Below, piece after piece: positions 1 through 5,829 of a stretch of DNA of 5,972 nucleotides. The DNA lies in assembly GCA_022448705.1 (NCBI GenBank), contig JAKUUF010000097.1, forward strand, positions 1 through 5,972, in the 5' to 3' direction. The number at the start of each line of letters is the position of its first letter. Position 1 is the first letter of the stretch. The DNA comes from SAR324 cluster bacterium (GTDB lineage Bacteria > SAR324 > NAC60-12). A model generated the notes under the pieces. It was not told the DNA's origin and ran no database searches. It saw only the letters and a list, made by a program, of their open reading frames with translations. The translations under genes were made by a program, and so were the position numbers.

Positions 1-632
1 TTTTCATAACTCAAGTCAGCATAAATTTCATCTGAAATTACAGGAATTTCAAGCTCAGCCAATCCCTTCATTACATCGGGTGTAAAGACTACACCTGTAG
101 GGTTCGTGGGAGAGTTGATTAGAATGGCACTTGTTTTTGGTGTAACTTTTTTTCTTAGTTCATCTAAATTTAATTGAAACCCTTCTTCTTTATGAAGCTT
201 TATAAGAACAGGCTCTGCACCAGCTACGCGTATTGTATTTTCGTAACAGGCAAAGCTGGGATCTGTAAGAATGACTTCACTTCCAGGTTTTGCCAGCAGA
301 CGAACTGATAAAAAAAGCAGCAGTGATGAACCATTTGAAACCAGAACCTGTTCCGGGTCGATCCGGATGCCATAATCTTCAGAATACTTTTTAGTAATTT
401 CTACTCTCAGCTGCTCAATTCCCTGAGTGTGGGTATATCCGGCGGGTCTGTTTTCAATACTTTTCCGGGCAGCCTCTGCTGCTTCAGGAGGAGGAGAAAA
501 ATCAGGCTCTCCAAATTCTAAATGTATAATTTCTCTGCCCTGTGCTTCAAGTTGCTGGGCACGGGAAAAAATCTCCATAGCCAGAAAAGAGCCGATGGAG
601 TCTAGATGAGATGTTTGTGTGGAACTGATCAT
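1..632 (-). CDS. PLP-dependent class I/II aminotransferase, N-terminal part (runs off left edge)
   Basis: This is the first 210 codons of a fold-type I pyridoxal-phosphate aminotransferase of the aspartate aminotransferase superfamily, a cytoplasmic enzyme that moves an amino group between an amino acid and a 2-oxo acid. Visible family signatures in order are FGEPDF (residues 40-45), GYTHTQG (65-71, with the Tyr that contacts the cofactor of the partner subunit), SNGSS (99-103, phosphate-binding loop), DPSFACY (124-130, the aromatic that stacks on PLP), SPTNPTG (174-180, Asn contacting the PLP oxygen) and SDEIYADL (200-207, Asp pairing with the pyridine nitrogen, and a Tyr). The Schiff-base lysine lies beyond the window; family members run about 390 residues, so slightly over half is present. 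The ATG at 632 is the first start after an in-frame TAA at 657-659, and there is no strong Shine-Dalgarno site. The gene lies 85 bp after the thioesterase stop. Substrate specificity cannot be told from this half; the DPxxxCY style resembles broad-range aminotransferases annotated as aspartate or generic class I/II enzymes. Confidence 0.93.
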   Translation of the reverse strand, partial: MISSTQTSHLDSIGSFLAMEIFSRAQQLEAQGREIIHLEFGEPDFSPPPEAAEAARKSIENRPAGYTHTQGIEQLRVEITKKYSEDYGIRIDPEQVLVSNGSSLLLFLSVRLLAKPGSEVILTDPSFACYENTIRVAGAEPVLIKLHKEEGFQLNLDELRKKVTPKTSAILINSPTNPTGVVFTPDVMKGLAELEIPVISDEIYADLSYE

Positions 633-717
633 ATTTTCTATTCTCTGTAAATTGTTTTAGTCGAAAGCAAAAAATTTCATTCAGATTTACTCAACCACTC
701 GCAGCATCATCATATAA

Positions 718-1773
718 TTATCCGTTATTCCTTTTTTGCTCACCAAGTTTAAATCTTTTTGCACCATCGAGATATTTTAATCCTTCTTCATAAGTGTGAG
801 GTAGAATCAATGGTACTTTTTGGGGGATACCAGAGTCATTAAGGGCTGTGAACGTGAAATAACAAACATTTGTGACTTGAGTTTCTCCAGTTTTTGGATG
901 GATGACCTCAGAGACAACTTCCACCATCAAGGCTTTTTCAACTGTGTATATTACTGTCCCTGTAAAAGAAACTATTGATCCAATTTCCACAGGCTTGTAG
1001 AAATACATATGATCCATACTGATGAACTGCGGTCTTTTTCTGCAAAACAGATAAGTTATATTCCAGGCCAGCTCGAATGCTTCACGCATCAAATATCCTC
1101 CAAAAATATTATTGTGCACATTGCGTGACTGAGGATGCATCAGTAATGTTAATTGCCTGGTGGAACTGCGCATTGCCTCTCCTTTTAGCTTACCGTTTTT
1201 TATTCTTAAAAACAGATCATGAAGCACCTTACTTTCCTCAGCTGTTGGAGTGTTAAGCAGATAACTTGTTTGAGCGATTACCCTGCGCTGCTGCTGACGA
1301 AGCTCACCCTGCTGAAAACGTCTTTTCTCCTCCTTTGTAACGGGTTCCAGGGAATTGACAGTTTCAGCTTTACCTTCATGCCTGGCTACCATTATGAAAT
1401 AAGCTCTGGCCACTCTTTTCCAGTTTCTGGCTTCTTTTGATGAAATCCTGATTCCTACTTCCAGAGAACTTTTACCCACCCAGTTTATGCTTGCAAGAAA
1501 CTGCAGGTCACGGTCACTTCGCAGATCTCCCAATAAGTCAATGCGGTCACATGCTGCAGTAACAATTGTAAGTCCGCGCTCCCAGCCTTCTGTATGTTTG
1601 TATGCCACCTGACCCGCAATTAAATCAAGATCCTCAAGCAGTTTGCCAAGGCGCAATGCACCAAAAAAATTAATGTAACGCTCCCGAAGTTCTAAATCCT
1701 TGCTGAAAGGCATGATCATTTTGATTGCAGAGTCAGCAGTTTTACGGGAAGACAAAGATTTTTTCAGCGACAC
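718..1773 (-). CDS. ACOT9-like double-hotdog acyl-CoA thioesterase
   Basis: This is a probable acyl-CoA thioesterase, hydrolysing fatty acyl-CoA to free acid and CoA. It has two fused hotdog domains, about residues 38-145 and 205-312, as in human mitochondrial ACOT9. Shared landmarks recalled from the ACOT9 family are LGKLLEDLD (42-50), INWVGKSSLEV (96-106), FQQGEL (153-158), HPQSRNVHNNIFGGYLM (213-229), the SMDHMYFYKPVEIGS stretch (252-266) and HTYEEGLKYLDG (326-337). N221/N222 before FGG and D254 are the likely active-site positions of the second domain. The 351-residue length suits a bacterial member without a mitochondrial leader. The start is GTG with no Shine-Dalgarno site and only an A-rich leader; the next Met codons are residues 19 and 21, but residues 12-24 already align with the ACOT9 N-terminal region, so GTG or something further upstream is preferred. 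The gene is 106 bp downstream of the SUMF gene and 85 bp upstream of the aminotransferase. The acyl-chain preference is not readable. Confidence 0.9.
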   Translation of the reverse strand: MSLKKSLSSRKTADSAIKMIMPFSKDLELRERYINFFGALRLGKLLEDLDLIAGQVAYKHTEGWERGLTIVTAACDRIDLLGDLRSDRDLQFLASINWVGKSSLEVGIRISSKEARNWKRVARAYFIMVARHEGKAETVNSLEPVTKEEKRRFQQGELRQQQRRVIAQTSYLLNTPTAEESKVLHDLFLRIKNGKLKGEAMRSSTRQLTLLMHPQSRNVHNNIFGGYLMREAFELAWNITYLFCRKRPQFISMDHMYFYKPVEIGSIVSFTGTVIYTVEKALMVEVVSEVIHPKTGETQVTNVCYFTFTALNDSGIPQKVPLILPHTYEEGLKYLDGAKRFKLGEQKRNNG

Positions 1774-1879
1774 AGGTATTTTTTTATTTAAGTTTAGAAC
1801 TTGAGCTTCAAAGGGAATATCAGAAATAACAATCTTCGGGCGGAATGCTTACGAGTGGTCAAACCCCAATATAATAAAT
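1774..1879 (-). other. Intergenic gap, SUMF gene to thioesterase gene
   Basis: This 106-bp spacer follows the SUMF stop codon. I see no GC-rich hairpin followed by a T tract, so no intrinsic terminator is supported. The thioesterase frame stays open upstream of its GTG for 25 more codons, back to a TAA at 1849-1851, but that stretch has no ATG, GTG or TTG. It would be coding only if an unusual start such as ATT were used. A separate promoter for the thioesterase and aminotransferase genes could sit here, but no clear -35/-10 pair stands out. Confidence 0.5.
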
Positions 1880-2926
1880 TTATTCCGGGATATCCATTGC
1901 ACAACGAAAACCTATTTGAAAGGAACGGGTCCATTCCGTAAATGCATATCTTTTTGCTGATCGTACTCCTTCAGGTGTCCCGGCATCATGTAATCCTCCC
2001 CAAGCACCCCCCCTTACAACGCGAAGGGGGTATTCATTATCAGCTGGAGAATTAAGACCATTATGAAGATCTGGTTCGCGGATGTAAGGAAAATAATCTG
2101 GTGTGTAGTAGTTCTGGACCCATTCCATAACATTTCCATACAAGTCATGCACTCCCCACCGATTAGGCAATTTCCCCGATACTTTTCTGGCTCCCCATAA
2201 ACCTTTGTCCACAGTATTTGACTTCAGCCAGGCATAGTTTTCAAGCAGGGAGATATTGTTGCCAAAACTATATTTATCATAGCTGCCTGCTCTTGCAGCG
2301 TATTCCCATTCTGCTTCTGTAGGCAAACGTTTGTTTTGTGAATTACAGTAGGACTCAGCATTTTCCCAGTCAACATACACAACTGGCTGCTGACGATCAA
2401 ACGTATCAAAACCCCCTGATCCTCTTTCACATTCATGGCACCTGCTGTACGCTTCGTTGGTAACTTCATGCGCATCAAGAAAAAAACTCTTAATGTAGAC
2501 CAGATGGTCCGGCAACTCGTCTTCTTCACCAGAATAACTGCCCATAAGGAACTCCCCCTCAGGTATTTTCACCATCCCCTCAGGTATTTGCGGTTCTTCC
2601 TTTTCAGTTTGCACTGCTGTCATTTCAGGAAAAAATTCAGTTTTAAATTCTTCCGACGCCTCAACCTCTTCCACTGCATCCTTTTCAAAATCATGTTGTC
2701 TTGCAAATTCAGTTTGTATTGCCGGTGTTTCAGTCAATAATTCTTGCATATCTTTTTCAAAATCATGTTGTCTTGCAACAGTCTGTGCCTGAGCAATTGA
2801 AAAAGCAAATACTGCAAATACCAGAATAAAGAATTTGTAGAAAATAAATATACCGTACTTTAAAAGTTCGAATGAATTGATAAAGTTGAGTTTCTGTTTA
2901 TTATTTTCATGTAAATGCGTAAACAT
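1880..2926 (-). CDS. Exported SUMF/formylglycine-generating-enzyme-fold protein without catalytic cysteines
   Basis: This 348-residue protein has three parts. The first is a long N-terminal region (1-26) and a hydrophobic signal segment (about 27-46) ending SIAQAQ, with a plausible signal peptidase I site after A47. The second is an acidic linker (48-113) with two tandem 24-residue units, each beginning ARQHDFEKD. The third is a SUMF/FGE-sulfatase-type domain (about 115-346). Domain marks are GMVKIPEGEFLMGS (117-130), HEVTNEAY (153-160), PVVYVDWENAESYC (181-194), LPTEAEWEYAARAG (201-214), DLYGNVMEWV (261-270), RVVRGGAW (302-309) and IGFRCA (338-343). True formylglycine-generating enzymes carry two cysteines shortly after RGGxW; here the matching positions look like G310 and G315, so oxidase activity is not expected. 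C163 and C166 form a CHEC motif that might make a disulfide outside the cytoplasm. The start is well fixed by AAGGAG seven bases upstream. The gene follows gltX by 36 bp, so the two are probably co-transcribed. Its role is unknown; a structural or ligand-binding envelope protein is the best guess. Confidence 0.9.
   Translation of the reverse strand: MFTHLHENNKQKLNFINSFELLKYGIFIFYKFFILVFAVFAFSIAQAQTVARQHDFEKDMQELLTETPAIQTEFARQHDFEKDAVEEVEASEEFKTEFFPEMTAVQTEKEEPQIPEGMVKIPEGEFLMGSYSGEEDELPDHLVYIKSFFLDAHEVTNEAYSRCHECERGSGGFDTFDRQQPVVYVDWENAESYCNSQNKRLPTEAEWEYAARAGSYDKYSFGNNISLLENYAWLKSNTVDKGLWGARKVSGKLPNRWGVHDLYGNVMEWVQNYYTPDYFPYIREPDLHNGLNSPADNEYPLRVVRGGAWGGLHDAGTPEGVRSAKRYAFTEWTRSFQIGFRCAMDIPE
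2633..2776 (-). repeat. Two tandem 72-bp (24-residue) units in the SUMF protein linker
   Basis: Residues 51-74 and 75-98 of the SUMF-fold protein form two in-register 24-residue units. Both start with ARQHDFEKD and end with TEF, and the middles have diverged. At the DNA level, 25 bases are identical between 2682-2706 and 2754-2778, an offset of exactly 72 bp. A weaker echo (PEMTAVQTE, 100-108) resembles the end of unit 1 (PAIQTEF). The units are acidic and would form a flexible or helical spacer between the signal peptide and the folded domain. Confidence 0.93.
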
Positions 2927-2933
2927 TTACTTA

Positions 2934-2939
2934 CTCCTT
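2934..2939 (-). promoter_or_regulatory. Strong Shine-Dalgarno site for the SUMF-fold gene
   Basis: On the minus strand AAGGAG stands seven bases before the ATG at 2926. It is the only textbook ribosome binding site seen ahead of a gene in this window. It decides the SUMF start, even though this leaves an unusually long (about 26-residue) region before the hydrophobic signal segment. Confidence 0.8.
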
Positions 2940-2962
2940 AAATAAAGATAATTGTTTTGATC

Positions 2963-4399
2963 TCAGAATTTCAAAGCACTACGTGCAAGATGCAAACATC
3001 TCTCTTTACCAAATAGGTCAACAATAAGATTTAAATCAGGTCCTTCAGAATCAAGAGTAATTGCGTATCTTAAAGGCATCCACAGGTTTTTACCTTTAAT
3101 TTTTGTCTCATTTTGAACATTTTTCATCAGATCCCCAAGATTATCTTTGGTCAGTTTTTCCACGGATTCTACTTGTTTTATAAAATTGGCAAGGACTTGT
3201 TTTGAGTTTTCCTCCCTTAATACTTTTAAAACTTCAGGATCTGAAGCTTCGGGATTGTTTTCAAAGAATAACGAAAGACGGTTTTCAATTTCAGAAAGGG
3301 TTACCAAACGGGGCTGAAGGATTTTTATAATCTTCCTGAGAATTTTCTGATCTTTCCCGGCATATGGAGTTTTGTTTATAAATGGATTCAAACGCTGCTG
3401 TAAATCGTCCAATTCGAGTTTTTGAATATACTGCTGATTCATCCAGTTAAGCTTTTCCTGGTCGAAGACTGCTCCGGATTTGTTTACCCGTTCAAAGCTG
3501 AATTCTCTGATCAGTTCCGGGAGAGTAAACAACTCCTTATCTTCTCCAGGAGACCAGCCAAGCATGGCTACAAAATTCACCAATGATTCCGGAAGAAATC
3601 CATTATTCCTGAAGTCCTCTACAGCAACATCTCCCTGGCGTTTGCTGAGTTTTGAACGATCAGGATTTAATATTAAAGGCAGGTGTGCGAATTGCGGGGG
3701 ATCCCAGCCAAAATAGCGGTAAAGCAAAAGATGTTTTGGAAATGATGGAATCCACTCTTCGCCGCGTACTACATGAGTTATTTTCATCAAGTAGTCGTCA
3801 ATAACCACCGCCAGGTGATATGTGGGGAATCCATCACTTTTAACTATGACCTGATCTTCTGACTGACTGGTTTCAATGGAAACAATTCCACGGATTAAAT
3901 CATTCAGTACCATAGTTTCCGGAACTTCCGGAATTTTCATGCGTACAACGTAATCCTCGCCTGATTCAGCTCGCCGGGATGCTTCTGATTTGGAGAGATT
4001 TCTACAAAATCCATCATAACGCGGGGTATTCCCTTTTTTGCGCTGCTCGTTTCTTAGTTTTTCAAGACGTTCTGATGTGCAAAAGCATCTGTATGCATTC
4101 CCCTCGTCAAGTAATAATCTGATATATTGAGCGTAAATATCAAGGCGCTCAGATTGACGGTACGGTCCATGTATCCCTCCATATTGCGGACCTTCATCAA
4201 TTTCAATGCCTGACCATTCCAACATACTGGTCAATTGATTTTCAGCCCCTTCAAAAATTCTTTTCTGATCTGTGTCTTCTAAACGAAAAATGAATTTCCC
4301 ACCGTTTTTACGAGCGTATAGCCAGCAAAAAAGCGCAGTACGCAAACCACCTACGTGTAAATAGCCAGTGGGACTGGGGGCAAAGCGAAGACGAACCAT
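2963..4399 (-). CDS. gltX: Glutamyl-tRNA synthetase (GluRS)
   Basis: This class Ic aminoacyl-tRNA synthetase attaches glutamate to tRNA-Glu using ATP in the cytoplasm. The Rossmann-fold catalytic domain shows FAPSPTGYLHVGG (6-18, HIGH-type motif at H15-G18) and LEDTD (40-44). C105, C107 and C132 with Y128 match the zinc-knuckle region of E. coli GluRS, although the fourth ligand (His in E. coli) is N134 here. The HVVRGEEWIPS block (209-219), KLSKRQG (250-256, KMSKS-type loop) and FLPESLVNFVAMLGWSPG (268-285) follow, then a helical anticodon-binding domain ending with MPLRYAIT (441-448) and the family-typical GKERCLHLARSAL. At 478 residues it is full length. The ATG at 4399 puts the catalytic motif at the normal distance; the leader has no clear Shine-Dalgarno site. 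It lies 52 bp after rodA and 36 bp before the SUMF gene. Whether it also mischarges tRNA-Gln (non-discriminating form) cannot be decided here; a gatCAB locus elsewhere in the genome would bear on that. Confidence 0.97.
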   Translation of the reverse strand: MVRLRFAPSPTGYLHVGGLRTALFCWLYARKNGGKFIFRLEDTDQKRIFEGAENQLTSMLEWSGIEIDEGPQYGGIHGPYRQSERLDIYAQYIRLLLDEGNAYRCFCTSERLEKLRNEQRKKGNTPRYDGFCRNLSKSEASRRAESGEDYVVRMKIPEVPETMVLNDLIRGIVSIETSQSEDQVIVKSDGFPTYHLAVVIDDYLMKITHVVRGEEWIPSFPKHLLLYRYFGWDPPQFAHLPLILNPDRSKLSKRQGDVAVEDFRNNGFLPESLVNFVAMLGWSPGEDKELFTLPELIREFSFERVNKSGAVFDQEKLNWMNQQYIQKLELDDLQQRLNPFINKTPYAGKDQKILRKIIKILQPRLVTLSEIENRLSLFFENNPEASDPEVLKVLREENSKQVLANFIKQVESVEKLTKDNLGDLMKNVQNETKIKGKNLWMPLRYAITLDSEGPDLNLIVDLFGKERCLHLARSALKF

Positions 4400-4451
4400 T
4401 AGTTACTGAATTATTGAGAATAGAGTGACGGGATACTGAAACTTTTGCTTT

Positions 4452-5555
4452 TCACCTCTTTTCAAACCTACGCATTCTGATATTAAGCAAAAGGCCTATT
4501 CCGAACATCATTGAAAGCATTGAGGAACCGCCATAACTGAAAAAAGGAAGAGGTACGCCAACTACCGGCATCAAACCTGTTGTCATGCCGATATTGATTA
4601 AAACATGTGAAATTATGATCGCAACAATTCCAGTAATTTGAATTGCACTAACGCGATTTTTAGACTTCAACACACCTGCAAGCGACCACAGTGCGAGTGT
4701 TAAAAATAAAACCAGTACGAGCATTGCACCAATAAACCCCCATTCTTCGGCAAAAACTGAAAAGATAAAATCCGTGTGATGTGCTGGTAAAAAATTCAGC
4801 TGACCCTGAGTCCCCTCTCCAAAACCTTTCCCCAGAACTCTGCCGCTACCTATGGCGATTTTAGACTGAATAATATGGTATCCGGCCCCTAGTGGATCTC
4901 TCTCCGGATTAAGAAAAGTCAGAATCCTCCCTTTTTGATATGGTTTGAGTACATAAATCCATAAGACTGGAAGAGATGCCAGTGTCAATACCCCAAGTGT
5001 AACAATAGTTTTGAAACGGATTCCCATCATGAATATGATTGGGATAAAGACAATCAAAAGTAACATTGCAGTCCCTAAATCAGGCTGCTTGACAATTAAC
5101 ACTACAGGAACTGCCATTAATATAAGAGGCCAGATCATCCAAAGCCAGTTCCCCTTTGGTCGTTGGAATTCCCTGAAATGATGTGAAAGAGCTAAAACCA
5201 ACGTAAACTTACTGAATTCAGAGGGCTGGAAAAAGAAAGGACCTATTTTAAGCCATCTTTGAACAGGGGCTCCAGGACCTCCAGTACCGTAAAACAGCAC
5301 CAATACTAGCAGGCCTATCACAACCAAATGCATTATGAAACCTAAACGTGCCCAGTTCCTATAGTGAATAAACTGGGTTAAAATAATTACCCCGATTCCG
5401 GCAAAAATACGATAGATTTGATACATTAAATAATTTTCCTGACCAGGGGAACCTACCGTAGCAGACGATAGAGCAATCAGCCCTATGCCGGCTATCATTA
5501 GAACCAGCCCGCAGAGCGTCCAATCTATGTTGCCTAACATCCTTCGATCAAGCAT
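4452..5555 (-). CDS. rodA: RodA, SEDS-family peptidoglycan glycosyltransferase
   Basis: This integral inner-membrane enzyme polymerises lipid II into glycan strands during side-wall growth, normally with a class B penicillin-binding protein (PBP2) and the MreBCD elongasome. At 367 residues it is the usual RodA length, with about ten hydrophobic segments. Family motifs are QRWLKIGPFFFQPSEFSK (99-116), VKQPDLGTA (155-163), NPERDPLGAGYHIIQSKIAI (216-235), GEGTQGQLNFLPAHHTDFIF (246-265) and GVPLPFFSYGGSS (333-345). W101 and D262 correspond to SEDS residues essential for activity, D262 being the conserved catalytic Asp. The short form and the RWLKIGPF style favour RodA over FtsW. The ATG at 5555 has only an AT-rich leader and no Shine-Dalgarno site; a second ATG at residue 6 has an AAGG directly against it and is an alternative start. 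No PBP2 gene lies next to it in this window: the gene upstream is the MGMT-like fragment and downstream is gltX, so rodA seems to head this gene run. Confidence 0.97.
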   Translation of the reverse strand: MLDRRMLGNIDWTLCGLVLMIAGIGLIALSSATVGSPGQENYLMYQIYRIFAGIGVIILTQFIHYRNWARLGFIMHLVVIGLLVLVLFYGTGGPGAPVQRWLKIGPFFFQPSEFSKFTLVLALSHHFREFQRPKGNWLWMIWPLILMAVPVVLIVKQPDLGTAMLLLIVFIPIIFMMGIRFKTIVTLGVLTLASLPVLWIYVLKPYQKGRILTFLNPERDPLGAGYHIIQSKIAIGSGRVLGKGFGEGTQGQLNFLPAHHTDFIFSVFAEEWGFIGAMLVLVLFLTLALWSLAGVLKSKNRVSAIQITGIVAIIISHVLINIGMTTGLMPVVGVPLPFFSYGGSSMLSMMFGIGLLLNIRMRRFEKR

Positions 5556-5686
5556 ATTTAATTTTTATTTAATATTGTAAATTCACAGATTAGATTTAAA
5601 TGATTTTTTTTAAAGAACATTGATGGGTGTAGTCAGTTCTTATTTAATAAGTGTTTTAAAATTAAACATGGTTTGCCCACGCATTT

Positions 5687-5716
5687 AATCAGCTGATTTA
5701 TTCCCAGCTGACGATT
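5687..5716. repeat. Palindrome and overlapping inverted repeat upstream of rodA
   Basis: AATCAGCTGATT at 5687-5698 is a perfect 12-bp palindrome. TCAGCTG (5689-5695) also pairs with CAGCTGA (5705-5711) across a nine-base gap, and two more A-T pairs can add to the stem if three bases are bulged (AA at 5687-5688 with TT at 5715-5716). The two alternative pairings share one arm. No T tract follows on either strand, so it does not look like an intrinsic terminator. It could be a protein-binding site for rodA control or a chance structure. Confidence 0.5.
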
Positions 5717-5725
5717 ACCAATCTT

Positions 5726-5743
5726 TATATTACTTATATTACT
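5726..5743. repeat. Two tandem copies of TATATTACT
   Basis: The 9-bp unit TATATTACT occurs twice without a gap (5726-5734 and 5735-5743) in the AT-rich region between the MGMT-like gene and rodA. It may be a slippage product or part of an AT-rich promoter. Nothing else in the sequence assigns it a function. Confidence 0.8.
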
Positions 5744-5829
5744 CTAGTGATTTAAGTTTGAATTTATAGTCAAAATTGGAGGTTAAATAGTGCTCATTAG
5801 TATCTTGTACGTTTACCCTTTTGCACTTA

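Larger units (their letters stand above)
5556..5829. other. AT-rich gap upstream of rodA, likely promoter region
   Basis: This 274-bp stretch holds no convincing gene. It contains a 12-bp perfect palindrome (5687-5698) that is part of a possible hairpin, a 9-bp tandem duplication (5726-5743), and a run of eight T on the plus strand (A on the minus strand) at 5604-5611. On the minus strand TACAAT (5579-5574) resembles a -10 element 18 bases before the rodA ATG, but there is no good TTGACA-like box about 17 bp upstream, so a promoter here is only a guess. No intrinsic terminator for the upstream MGMT-like gene is evident. Confidence 0.55.

Noticed and set aside
633..717. Possible promoter or terminator between the thioesterase and aminotransferase genes.
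   Set aside because: There is a TTGAGT and a short T run, but no well-spaced -10 box and no stem before the T run, so neither call is supported.
1880..2100. The C-terminal part of a SUMF/C-type-lectin-fold protein considered as a diversity-generating retroelement target.
   Set aside because: No reverse transcriptase, template repeat or second copy of this segment is present in the window. The C-terminus shows ordinary family conservation rather than a variable repeat.
5601..5612. T8 run on the plus strand as a possible intrinsic terminator.
   Set aside because: No GC-rich stem precedes it on the plus strand and no plus-strand gene ends before it. On the minus strand it is an A run within the rodA leader.
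5789..5827. AGTGC/GCACT inverted repeat after the MGMT-like stop codon as a terminator hairpin.
   Set aside because: The stem is only five pairs with a loop of about 29 bases and no T tract follows on the minus strand.
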